Assembly: GCA_023666975.1 (NCBI GenBank)
Contig: JAMPAW010000078.1
Span: forward strand, 1 to 14,696
Direction: 5' to 3'
Origin: Clostridium sp.
GTDB lineage: Bacteria; Bacillota_A; Clostridia; Lachnospirales; Lachnospiraceae
Length of the DNA stretch: 14,696 nucleotides
Part shown: positions 1 to 7,331 of the stretch, piece after piece
How positions within the stretch are numbered: the first letter of the stretch is position 1
Layout: every line of letters begins with the position of its first letter
Translations under genes and position numbers: made by a program
Notes under the pieces: model-generated
Seen by the model: only the letters and a program-made list of their open reading frames with translations
Databases searched by the model: none
What the model was told of the DNA's origin: nothing

Positions 1-57
1 ATCAGCAAAGAAAGCTTCGAGGCCATTAAACAGCATATACCGGACTTTGCAAAGTAG
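1..57 (+). CDS. C-terminal end of an unidentified protein (partial)
   Basis: Frame 1 is open from the first base and ends at a TAG at 55-57, giving 18 residues ending in HIPDFAK. The short amphipathic, charged tail looks like a normal protein C-terminus, but it is too short to assign a family. The gene begins outside the window. It is convergent with pta, and a palindromic element and a terminator hairpin lie between the two stops. That the frame is coding is inferred from the clean stop just before intergenic structure. Confidence 0.5.
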   Translation: MSKESFEAIKQHIPDFAK

Positions 58-59
58 CG

Positions 60-274
60 GATAGTCATGAGCAAAACTCTGTTTTCTCAACTATCTGTTG
101 TCCAATATAGACAAATCGCAACTGGGCACGCTTGCGCTATGTGTCGCTCGTAACGGTACATAAGGTGCTAAAATACAGCACCTAAGTACCGACGGCTCCC
201 CAATACCCTGTTTGCGATATTGTCTATATTGGACAACTGAATTTTGGCAATAATGAGTTTTGCTCATGACCATC
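60..274. repeat. Long imperfect palindrome, MITE-like or cruciform element
   Basis: The two halves of this 215-bp stretch are inverted copies. The outer arms 64-79 and 255-270 are a perfect 16-bp inverted repeat, extendable to 60-79/255-274 with one mismatch. A symmetric 17-nt non-pairing stretch lies inside each arm (80-96 and 238-254). Then come perfect 18-bp arms at 97-114 and 220-237, continuing inward with one extra base (115-121 against 212-219). The centre holds another hairpin at 155-190. No open frame of convincing quality lies inside and no transposase is encoded. No clear target-site duplication is visible at the edges. The design resembles non-autonomous terminal-inverted-repeat elements or large intergenic palindromes dispersed in some bacterial genomes. 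Copy number cannot be judged from one window. Confidence 0.75.
155..190. repeat. Central hairpin of the palindromic element
   Basis: The arms GGTAC-AT-AAGGTGCT and AGCACCT-AA-GTACC fold over a loop of about 7 nt. This forms a stem of 12-13 base pairs with a small internal mismatch. It sits near the dyad centre of the larger palindrome, so the whole element could extrude as a cruciform or fold as one long RNA hairpin. Confidence 0.65.
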
Positions 275-276
275 AA

Positions 277-304
277 AAGGGGTGCCTGACAACGGGCACC
301 CCTT
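277..304. terminator. Rho-independent terminator downstream of pta
   Basis: A perfect 10-bp GC-rich stem pairs 277-286 with 295-304 around an 8-nt loop. Read on the minus strand it lies about 20 nt after the pta stop and is followed by a short TTTT tract, as expected for an intrinsic terminator. In the plus direction the tail is TTAATTAA, so it may also stop transcripts from the left-hand gene. Confidence 0.75.
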
Positions 305-323
305 AATTAATCGTATATACAAT

Positions 324-1307
324 TTATGATAATGCCGCCGTAATAATCGCCATAGAATAAACCTCTGCGGCAGTACAGCCACGCGAAAGGTCATTAATCG
401 GCGAATTCAGTCCGAGCAGAATCGGTCCATAGGCTTCAAAATTACCCATTCTCTGCGCAATTTTGTACCCGATATTACCGGCATTGATATCTGGAAAAAT
501 AAATGTATTTGCATGTCCGCCCACTTCAGAATCCGGACATTTCTTTTTGGAGACAGACGGTGATACCGCTGCATCAAACTGCATTTCACCATCAATCGGA
601 ACATCGGGATTGCGCTCCTTAGTCTTCCTGGCTGCATTACGCATCTTGTCTACATCCTCACCGCTGCCTGAACCGTCGGTAGAATAACTCAAAAATGCAA
701 CCTTCGGGTCAACCCCAAAAATCCTTGCACAGCGTATTGTCTCTTCTGCGATCTCTACCAATTCATCTTCTGTCGGTTTGATAATGATTCCGCAGTCTCC
801 CATTGCCAGCACTTCATTGTCACCGGTTGCAGAAGGCCTTACCAAAATAAAACAGGAGGAAACAATCGAATTGCCCGGCTTAGTCTTAATCAGCTGCAAA
901 GCCGGTCTTACTGTATCTGCCGTGGAATAGGTCGCCCCGCCAAGCAGTGCATCGGCATACCCCATCTTTACCAGCATAGTTCCAAAATAATTATTCTCCA
1001 AAAGGTATTTCCTTGCCTGTTCCTCGGTAACCCCTTTACTCTTTCTAAGTTCGCAGAACTGCTCCACCATTTTGTCCATATCTTCAAAATCCGCCGGATT
1101 AAGAATCTCTGATCCCCTGATATTAAATCCGCTGTCCTCAGCAGAATCATAAATTTCATCCGGATTACCAATCAAAATCGGATGCAGAAAATTGCTTGCT
1201 AAAAGCCTTGAAGAAGCCTCTAAAATACGAGGATCTTTTCCCTCTGTCAGCACAATTTTCTTTGGATTTTTTTTCAGAATTTCAATTAACTGTCCAAAAC
1301 CAAACAT
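324..1307 (-). CDS. pta: Phosphate acetyltransferase
   Basis: This 327-residue protein is a phosphate acetyltransferase (EC 2.3.1.8), interconverting acetyl-CoA plus phosphate with acetyl phosphate plus CoA in the cytoplasm. The length matches the short class made only of the catalytic PTA_PTB domain, without the N-terminal DRTGG/BioD-like regions of long enzymes. The C-terminal signature PDSEVGGHANTFIFPDINAG (258-277) and the segment with S302, D306 and R309 match the CoA/phosphate site of the family. The ATG is preceded by GGAGGAG at good spacing. It appears monocistronic, with its own promoter at 1352-1379 and a terminator at 277-304. Acetate kinase, its usual neighbour, is not in the window. 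The family call is very secure; preference for acetyl over other acyl groups is inferred from the family. Confidence 0.95.
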   Translation of the reverse strand: MFGFGQLIEILKKNPKKIVLTEGKDPRILEASSRLLASNFLHPILIGNPDEIYDSAEDSGFNIRGSEILNPADFEDMDKMVEQFCELRKSKGVTEEQARKYLLENNYFGTMLVKMGYADALLGGATYSTADTVRPALQLIKTKPGNSIVSSCFILVRPSATGDNEVLAMGDCGIIIKPTEDELVEIAEETIRCARIFGVDPKVAFLSYSTDGSGSGEDVDKMRNAARKTKERNPDVPIDGEMQFDAAVSPSVSKKKCPDSEVGGHANTFIFPDINAGNIGYKIAQRMGNFEAYGPILLGLNSPINDLSRGCTAAEVYSMAIITAALS

Positions 1308-1351
1308 TATTTACTCCTCCACTTTCTATAATTGTATACAATATATGTTTT

Positions 1352-1379
1352 ATTATATCGCTTTTTTTCTAATTCTCAA
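1352..1379 (-). promoter_or_regulatory. Sigma-A promoter of pta
   Basis: On the minus strand, TTGAGA (1379-1374) and a perfect TATAAT (1357-1352) are separated by 16 bp. They lie about 45-70 bp upstream of the pta start in an AT-rich stretch. Confidence 0.6.
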
Positions 1380-1464
1380 GATATTTTTAACAAAAAGTGT
1401 TCCTTTTTTTGTCTTTTTTTATGTACAATGTCATCGCAGTTTTGGCATTTTAGCCGACCCGGAT

Positions 1465-2826
1465 TTAAAAGCCTCTTCGCTTTAAATCCGCCACAAGCTG
1501 TACAAAAAATTCTCTTACATCAAAACCGTCAAAATTTTCACGGTTTAAGTCTATCATATCGCCATGGGAAATCCCCCGTTTTCCCTCCACGGTCAAAAAC
1601 TGAAAACGCTCCCCCCAGGAAACGGACCCCTGTCCTACCAGTCCATCATTCGGCCCGTCAAAAGCATTGACCAGCTTATGGGAAAGGTTTAACGGAAAAC
1701 GCCCTCCCGAAGCGACATTTAACTTGGAACCGACACTCTGATAATAGATTCCGGGTACATCCTCCACCACTTCATTCCGCTTACTGCAGGCCGATGCAGT
1801 CAGGTCCGTAACCGCTTCGATAAAATTCGGATCAGGGTCACCGAGTTTGGCAAGTGCGGTGTTATAAGTATTTGCCATTAAATCCTTTTGCTGCTGAGGT
1901 ATCTTTGACAACAGATAATCGGCAAACTCACACCCCCGGTGAGGAGTATTGATTGTCGTCAGCGTTGCCACATATTTTCCGGCTCCAAGCATGGATATTG
2001 CATATCTGCTGTCAAGCCCGCCTTTGGAATGGGCAATAATATTTAGTTTGCCACAGCCTGTTTCCTTTACAATCTGTTCTATTCTCTCGGCCAGTTCACG
2101 TCCGCACTCCTCTACCGAAGCCGCCGACTGATGATTGCCATAATAAATGACCGCACCGTTTTGCTCCAGCTCTTTCGGAATCCTCCCCCAGTAATTCAGA
2201 TAGCGGAAATCCCGGAAAAACACACCGTGCACCATTAACAAAGGATATTTGGTGGCACAGATTTGCCGGCTGCGGCGGGATTTATTCAGCAGTATTTTAC
2301 TGTTTTCCACAGATACCTCTTTGAACACTGTTTTGATGATAATTCCCAGCACAATCAGATGCGCAATCGGAATCCAGCCGCAGATAATCCCCACTACACG
2401 CCAGCGGACGCCAAGCTGCGCAGAAGTCAGATAAACCCTGATAATGCCGTTCCAAAATACAATTGCCTCCACAATTACCGTGACAACGGTATTGATGATC
2501 CACGTTTTCGGATTGGACACGATTGTTCCAATCGAAAAAGCCCCGGCAAAACCGGCAATGGAATAAACCACAGTCAGAGTTGTCGAAATCGCAAACAAAA
2601 CCAACAGTTCACAGCCGTTTCCGCAAATGCGCAGCCTTGCCGTCTGCATTTTCATATTGGCAATTGACGGAACAATGTTCATAAAGAGAAACAACAGAAG
2701 CACAAAAGGAATCAATAAGCCAAAGCTTCCCATCGACAAAAGGGAAGGCAGATTGGCAAGCAGCAAAATAACTGCAAGATAAAACACACGTACAACAAAC
2801 CTGCCTACATTCAAATGTTCCTCCAT
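1465..2826 (-). CDS. Membrane-anchored lipase-type alpha/beta hydrolase
   Basis: This 453-residue protein has two parts. Residues 10-167 hold four or five hydrophobic segments (about 12-55, 72-100, 109-133, 143-167). Residues 194-453 are an alpha/beta hydrolase resembling bacterial lipases. Visible lipase features are the oxyanion-hole region LLMVHGVFF (196-204), the nucleophile elbow AHSKGG with Ser267, an Asp in GPNDGLV (394) and a His in GISHGD (421), which together complete a plausible triad. The phrase GKLNIIAHSKGGLDSRYAI closely recalls family I lipases. Likely substrates are acyl esters or membrane lipids, but this is inference. The enzyme domain carries no secretion signal of its own; whether it faces the cytoplasm or the exterior depends on the helix count. 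The start has a good GGAGG site. It lies 89 nt downstream of the oxidoreductase operon and may be partly cotranscribed with it. Confidence 0.85.
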   Translation of the reverse strand: MEEHLNVGRFVVRVFYLAVILLLANLPSLLSMGSFGLLIPFVLLLFLFMNIVPSIANMKMQTARLRICGNGCELLVLFAISTTLTVVYSIAGFAGAFSIGTIVSNPKTWIINTVVTVIVEAIVFWNGIIRVYLTSAQLGVRWRVVGIICGWIPIAHLIVLGIIIKTVFKEVSVENSKILLNKSRRSRQICATKYPLLMVHGVFFRDFRYLNYWGRIPKELEQNGAVIYYGNHQSAASVEECGRELAERIEQIVKETGCGKLNIIAHSKGGLDSRYAISMLGAGKYVATLTTINTPHRGCEFADYLLSKIPQQQKDLMANTYNTALAKLGDPDPNFIEAVTDLTASACSKRNEVVEDVPGIYYQSVGSKLNVASGGRFPLNLSHKLVNAFDGPNDGLVGQGSVSWGERFQFLTVEGKRGISHGDMIDLNRENFDGFDVREFFVQLVADLKRRGF

Positions 2827-2873
2827 TTTAACCTCCTATGTGCCTTCATTCGATTATCCATTGCTACCGCTTA

Positions 2874-2902
2874 AGAATATCATAATTTCCGTTTTTCGAC
2901 AA
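2874..2902 (-). promoter_or_regulatory. Possible promoter of the lipase gene
   Basis: On the minus strand, TTGTCG (2902-2897) and TATTCT (2879-2874) are separated by 17 bp, with TGA directly before the -10 as an extended element. Each box matches consensus at four of six bases, so this is tentative. No terminator is evident between the oxidoreductase and the lipase, and readthrough is also possible. Confidence 0.35.
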
Positions 2903-2915
2903 CTACTATTGTCTT

Positions 2916-5159
2916 CTAAAGCAGCGGATTCTCCGCCCTTGCCTTAAGCCGTTCCCACCTCCGGTCTACCTCTGACTGGATTTCCTCGACAATTTCCCTG
3001 TACTGCTCTTTCTCAAGGTGCTTTGTCCTTCCCATCATCGTCAGCCATTGAAGCACCGGTGTTTTTTTATTCATCTTCTCCGGATTATAGCTTAAACCGG
3101 TAATGCCATTCTCTATCTCAAACAGTGGAAAATAACAGCAGTCCACCGCTGCTGCAATGACGCTTCTCTCTGTGTTCGGCTGATCATTCCAATTGAGCGG
3201 GCAGGCGGACAATGCCTTGATATAAGCAGTTCCACAGTTATTTGCGTAATATTTCGCCTTTGCCGCCTTCTTAATAAAATCCGACGGATTTGACTCTGCC
3301 ACGGTTGCCACATACGGCAGATTGGCAGCCGCCATCATCATCGGCGAATCCTTGTGGAAAAATTGCTTTCCATACTGGTTCACACCCACATGAGAGGTTG
3401 CGCTTTTGGCCCCCTTCGGCGTAGAATAGGACAACTGATAACCGGTATTCATATACCCGCCGTTATCATACTCAAAAATTATCAGCCGTTCATTGCGGAT
3501 TGCCGTTCCCAGAGCCGAACCCATACCGATATCCATACCGCCGTCACCACTGACCATAACAAAAGTGATTTCTCCTTCGGGATATTCTCCTCTTTTCTGA
3601 CGCTGATGAAACATCTCCACCAGTCCCGATAGAGTTGCGGCACCGTTTTGAAACAGATTGTGGACATATGGTATTTTAAATGCCGTCTTCGGATATGAAG
3701 TAGTGACTACCATACCGCAGCCGGTATGAAACAAAAGCACCACATTTCCTTCAATGCCCTTTAACAGCAGGTTGACGTTTACCGGTATTCCACAACCCGG
3801 ACATGCTCCGTGTCCCGGAGCCAGACGCTTCGGCATAGCCGTCACTTCGTTGATTTTCCCTCCCTTTACCGTCACACTGTCGTTTACTTCTCTTTGTACA
3901 ACCGTACAGCCCGGTGATGCGCTCTCTCCGGTAATCGGCGAAAAATATTCCGGCATTTGAAACCTGTCATTTCCCGGATAAACACCGAGATAATCAAAAG
4001 CTTTTAACTGCTCCACATAACCCGAAAGCAAAAGCTGCCTTGCGTCCTCCTCGTAGAAATCCTTGCCGCCAAGACCGTAAATCCGGCTGATTACCCGTAT
4101 TTGCGCCTGCCTTTCCTGCAGCATTGCCTTAAGCTCCAAAGAAAGATTTCCTCCCCCTGCACCGTAGCTGTCCTGCCGGTCCGCCACAATGATTGTCCCC
4201 GCATGCTTACACATCTCGTAGAGTGCGTCCGCAGGATACGGGCGCAGGATATTCGTCGTAAATACACCAACCTTTTTTCCTTTTTTGCGCAATGCGTCCA
4301 CTGCCACCCTGGCCGTGTGATAAGCAGAGCCTAAGATAAACAGCAAGACCTCCGCATCCTCGGTTTTGTAACCCTGCACCAGTTCGTAGTGCCTTCCGGT
4401 CAATGACCAGTACTCCCGAAAAATATCTGCGGACTCAATCAGTGCTTTCTGCATGGCTAAATGAAGCTGATATTTATTGTTCAAAATATCCGGTTCATTC
4501 ATATAGGAGCCGATACTCACCGGGTGCTCCAAATCCAGTGCGGAATATGCGGCTTCGTAATCACCGACAAAACGGCGTACTGCCTCGTCTTCTGCAAAAA
4601 CCATACTGTTCCGTTTCTGGTGGCTGGTAAAAAATCCGTCAAATGCCACAATCACCGGCAGTTTTACCGCCTCGGCAAGTTTTATGGCACAGAGGTTAAA
4701 ATCATACACTTCCTGCGGGGTATTGGCAAACAAAATAAGCCAGCCGGTATTTAACGTATACATAATGTCACTGTGATCACCCTTGATACAGAGAGGGCCG
4801 GAAACTGTACGGCAGGCCACATTCATTACCATAGGAAAGCGGGTTCCCGACTGTACCGGGAGCTGCTCCAAAGCATACAGCAGCCCGTTGGCACTTGTGG
4901 CATTAAACACCCTGCCGCCTCCTGTAGCAGCACCATAGCAGATTCCTGCTGCACTATGCTCTCCCTCCGCAGCAACCAGAGCGATATCGTGATCCCCGTC
5001 TGCTCTCATCTGGTCAAGAAATTCAGCAATCTGCGTGGACGGAGTGATTGGGTAATATCCCATTACATGATAATTAATCTGTTTTGCCGCATATGCAGCC
5101 AGCTCGTTGCCGCTTTCAAATAACAGTTTCTGTTCTTCCTGTCTGCTTTCCTTTTCCAC
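2916..5159 (-). CDS. 2-oxoacid:ferredoxin oxidoreductase, fused alpha and beta subunits
   Basis: This 747-residue subunit belongs to the pyruvate:ferredoxin oxidoreductase superfamily, which oxidatively decarboxylates a 2-oxoacid to acyl-CoA and reduces ferredoxin. Residues 11-385 are the alpha part: YPITPST (36-42), the catalytic-type Glu in EGEHSA (about 66), and the domain II region around 268-385. Residues 445-690 are the beta, thiamine-diphosphate part: CPGCG (453-457), TGCG (Cys481), GDGG (538-541) with a downstream NTG (571-573), and Cys653. Cys453, 456, 481 and 653 would ligate the proximal [4Fe-4S] cluster. Beta subunits are usually separate, or sit last in the single-chain enzyme; here beta directly follows alpha. 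The start is GTG, sharing one base with the TAG of the upstream gamma-delta gene (TAGTG), with a GGAGGG site inside that gene. Pyruvate is the likeliest substrate given the context, but this is not proven. Confidence 0.9.
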   Translation of the reverse strand: MEKESRQEEQKLLFESGNELAAYAAKQINYHVMGYYPITPSTQIAEFLDQMRADGDHDIALVAAEGEHSAAGICYGAATGGGRVFNATSANGLLYALEQLPVQSGTRFPMVMNVACRTVSGPLCIKGDHSDIMYTLNTGWLILFANTPQEVYDFNLCAIKLAEAVKLPVIVAFDGFFTSHQKRNSMVFAEDEAVRRFVGDYEAAYSALDLEHPVSIGSYMNEPDILNNKYQLHLAMQKALIESADIFREYWSLTGRHYELVQGYKTEDAEVLLFILGSAYHTARVAVDALRKKGKKVGVFTTNILRPYPADALYEMCKHAGTIIVADRQDSYGAGGGNLSLELKAMLQERQAQIRVISRIYGLGGKDFYEEDARQLLLSGYVEQLKAFDYLGVYPGNDRFQMPEYFSPITGESASPGCTVVQREVNDSVTVKGGKINEVTAMPKRLAPGHGACPGCGIPVNVNLLLKGIEGNVVLLFHTGCGMVVTTSYPKTAFKIPYVHNLFQNGAATLSGLVEMFHQRQKRGEYPEGEITFVMVSGDGGMDIGMGSALGTAIRNERLIIFEYDNGGYMNTGYQLSYSTPKGAKSATSHVGVNQYGKQFFHKDSPMMMAAANLPYVATVAESNPSDFIKKAAKAKYYANNCGTAYIKALSACPLNWNDQPNTERSVIAAAVDCCYFPLFEIENGITGLSYNPEKMNKKTPVLQWLTMMGRTKHLEKEQYREIVEEIQSEVDRRWERLKARAENPLL

Positions 5160-6268
5160 TACATCAGCCCTCCGTTCACGGTTTTTTCGGTCAAATAGGA
5201 TTCACTGGTCACATAGGAATTGGCACCCACCTTCTCATACTGTAAATGCTCCGGCTTCAGCTCCATGTTTTTCATCGCATGCTCCGGCTGCGGATGTTCA
5301 CGCTCTATGCCCATTACCAGTGCATTGGTAGGACAAACCTCCACACATCGCAGGCAGCCCTTGCAGTGGTGGTAATCAAGCCCCATATTGACCATTGCCT
5401 CCCTGCCTTTGTATTCTCCTCTTGCAAACTGAAATACCATATCCGGGCAGGTGGTATCACAAAGTCCACAGTTAATGCACCTTTCCTTGATAAACAGAGG
5501 AATATATCCCTCCCGCGACGCAGACAGGTCATTGGAAACCGTAGAGCCAAAACAGGGATTAACACCGCCAAGCGGAGCATTCTCATACCCCCATTCATTC
5601 TGCAACTCCCGATAGGGAACCGGTTCGTATTCGCTTTCTCCACAAGTATCCTCCTGCGCAAAATGCTTCCCGGTAAGCTGAGTATATCCACGCCGGATTC
5701 CTACCAGATTTGCCGCTAGCATCGCCGGATATTTCCTGCCGATGGATTCCTTCGCCAGCTCCAGTACTGCCTCCAACGGAATAAAACCCGAAGCCTTCGC
5801 AATGGCGCCAATCATCACCATATTGATTCTCGTTTTCTCCTCCATCGCAATCTTTAACGCATCAATGCAATAGACGGTTCCGGCGTGCAGGCGGAGTCTC
5901 TCCCTGATCTGCTCCGGAGATGCGTCCGTGTTTACCACGATTCCCGTATCCTCGGTCACACCGGCTGTCACAGCGCTTTTTCCAATCATCGCCTCGTGAA
6001 ACAACCCCAGTATATGTGGTGTTTCCACCGGGGAATTAATGCCGATTTCATTGTCCCGGTCGCTGTAACGGATAAACGCTTTGACCGGTGACCCTCTTTT
6101 CTCGGAACCGTAACTGGAAAAGCTGGCAGCGTTCAAATTCATATAAACCGCTCCCAGCTCACCCAGCATTTTACCGCATAGATTTGCTCCCAGACCGCCA
6201 ATGCTCTCTAAGCGAATTTCATAATATCCGTTTTCATTGGTTCGGGGTAATGTTACCTGATATGCCAT
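5159..6268 (-). CDS. 2-oxoacid:ferredoxin oxidoreductase, fused gamma and ferredoxin-like delta subunits
   Basis: This 369-residue partner begins with a gamma-subunit domain (about 15-195): GGLGANLCGKMLGELGA is the typical GxGGxG-like start, and NMVMIGAIAKASG lies near 149-161. It continues with a linker and a two-cluster ferredoxin domain. Cys264, 267, 270 and 274, then Cys302, 305, 308 and 312, form two CxxCxxCxxxCP motifs expected to bind two [4Fe-4S] clusters. The chosen ATG at 6268 is preceded by AAAAGAGG about 8 nt upstream; an in-frame GTG at 6292 would add 8 residues with weaker support. It is the first gene of a two-gene operon, overlapping the alpha-beta gene by one base, so the subunits are probably made in equal amounts. 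The domain order gamma-delta then alpha-beta differs from both the single-chain NifJ type and the four-gene type. Confidence 0.9.
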   Translation of the reverse strand: MAYQVTLPRTNENGYYEIRLESIGGLGANLCGKMLGELGAVYMNLNAASFSSYGSEKRGSPVKAFIRYSDRDNEIGINSPVETPHILGLFHEAMIGKSAVTAGVTEDTGIVVNTDASPEQIRERLRLHAGTVYCIDALKIAMEEKTRINMVMIGAIAKASGFIPLEAVLELAKESIGRKYPAMLAANLVGIRRGYTQLTGKHFAQEDTCGESEYEPVPYRELQNEWGYENAPLGGVNPCFGSTVSNDLSASREGYIPLFIKERCINCGLCDTTCPDMVFQFARGEYKGREAMVNMGLDYHHCKGCLRCVEVCPTNALVMGIEREHPQPEHAMKNMELKPEHLQYEKVGANSYVTSESYLTEKTVNGGLM

Positions 6269-6323
6269 ACTGTCAACCTCTTTTCCTGTCACTTGTTGTA
6301 CTAGTATGGAAATTTTTTCATCA

Positions 6324-6329
6324 ATTATA
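6324..6329 (-). promoter_or_regulatory. Candidate -10 box for the oxidoreductase operon
   Basis: A perfect TATAAT on the minus strand lies about 56 nt upstream of the chosen start at 6268. The region 17 bp further upstream (AGTATT) is a poor -35, so the promoter is weak by sequence or needs an activator. Confidence 0.35.
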
Positions 6330-6366
6330 CATTAACCAGAGTGAAAAATACTTGAGGTGTCCAATC

Positions 6367-6386
6367 TGCATAAACATGCATAAACT
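6367..6386. repeat. Tandem 10-bp repeat in the divergent intergenic region
   Basis: TGCATAAACA and TGCATAAACT follow each other directly and are identical at nine of ten positions. They lie between the divergent oxidoreductase operon and the DUF4474-like gene, upstream of both starts. One helical turn between copies fits a regulator-binding site, but no regulator is identified. Confidence 0.4.
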
Positions 6387-6413
6387 GTAATAAAACCACA
6401 TAGGATGTAGATT

Positions 6414-7331
6414 ATGTATTACGTTCTTTTTATTCTTTTCATTCTTGCTCTTCTTTCCGGCCTCTTCTTTCATCTCCGCAAAAGACGTATCCGGAAAAAA
6501 ATCTGTTGTATGACGAAACGGGAAAAATGCTCCCGGTTAGACGAATTAAGCGATTCTTTTGGCTACTGCTATCACTGCTACTACGGCTTCTTTTCCTCCA
6601 CAGTCCATGCGTGGCAGCGAAAAGCCGGCTACACTTACCTTTATGACCATATTGCTCCCCGTCTGCAAATGGTATTTGACAGCCTCCCTGTCTATTTCGA
6701 TTACAATGGCAGAACCTGGCTGATTGAATTTTGGAAAGGGCAATACGGCATCAACACCGGTGCGGAAATCGGAATCTATCACGCAGACGAGATTATCCCA
6801 CGGGAAAATTACAAAACCACTCTCTTTGACTGCGCTTTAGATGACGAAATGCTTCCGCTGTCCCTGCTTCTTGTCAACGAAAGCGGCGATTATGTAAAAA
6901 CTTCAATGATGCACTGGTGGTTGACTGCCTTTCTTCCCGGCTGCTTTTCCAAACCGGAAAACCTTTGTCTGAAGGCCGGAATCTCCTTTCCCAATAAAGC
7001 CATGTTATCTGCATTTATTGACGGGCTATATCAGGCCGGCCTTGGCAGGGAAGACTTTGAAACCGCGGGACTTTCGATTACCGTCACATTCCGCGGGCCG
7101 GCAACAGCCGCCAGCAGTCTGGCCACACGGTTCTGGTGTTCTTTCTCCCAATGGAAAAATAAACTATTTTGCAGAATTTATTTCCTCGCCACCAAGCCCT
7201 TTACCTGTACCGAAGACCGTACTTTATATTTATACTACCTCCTCCCGTTTGCTTTCCGGAAAACACTGCGGCTGCACCGCTTCCATAAACGCTGTCACCG
7301 CCAAAGACGCTGTATGAGGAAGCCGTCATGA
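6414..7331 (+). CDS. DUF4474-like membrane-anchored protein of unknown function
   Basis: This 305-residue protein has an N-terminal hydrophobic helix (about 2-19) followed by a basic stretch (RKRRIRKK), so it is probably held in the membrane with its body inside the cell. The core WLIEFWKGQYGINTGAEIGI (102-121), preceded by AWQRKAGYTYLYD (66-78), matches what I recall of DUF4474 proteins common in Clostridia. The function of that family is unknown. A second half (about 180-260) has a hydrophobic and aromatic pattern, and the C-terminus is very basic (280-303). An AGGA lies about 9 nt before the ATG. Its TGA overlaps the ATG of the phosphoesterase gene (ATGA), indicating translational coupling and perhaps joint function. 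The family call is from memory of the motif and should be treated as likely. Confidence 0.8.
   Translation: MYYVLFILFILALLSGLFFHLRKRRIRKKICCMTKREKCSRLDELSDSFGYCYHCYYGFFSSTVHAWQRKAGYTYLYDHIAPRLQMVFDSLPVYFDYNGRTWLIEFWKGQYGINTGAEIGIYHADEIIPRENYKTTLFDCALDDEMLPLSLLLVNESGDYVKTSMMHWWLTAFLPGCFSKPENLCLKAGISFPNKAMLSAFIDGLYQAGLGREDFETAGLSITVTFRGPATAASSLATRFWCSFSQWKNKLFCRIYFLATKPFTCTEDRTLYLYYLLPFAFRKTLRLHRFHKRCHRQRRCMRKPS

Noticed and set aside
91..276. A 61-codon minus-strand open frame across the palindrome
   Set aside because: It spans the inverted-repeat structure, has no ribosome site and a non-protein-like composition, so it is a by-product of the repeat.
1460..1490. Near-perfect hairpin overlapping the lipase stop codon
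   Set aside because: The stem is AT-rich, has a bulge and lacks a following T tract on the minus strand, so it was not called a terminator.
2263..2667. 134-codon plus-strand frame opposite the lipase
   Set aside because: Rich in Asn, Gln, His and Arg with no ribosome site; it is the antisense shadow of the hydrolase gene.
5246..5719. 157-codon plus-strand frame opposite the gamma-delta gene
   Set aside because: No recognisable motif or start signal, and the opposite strand encodes clear ferredoxin motifs.
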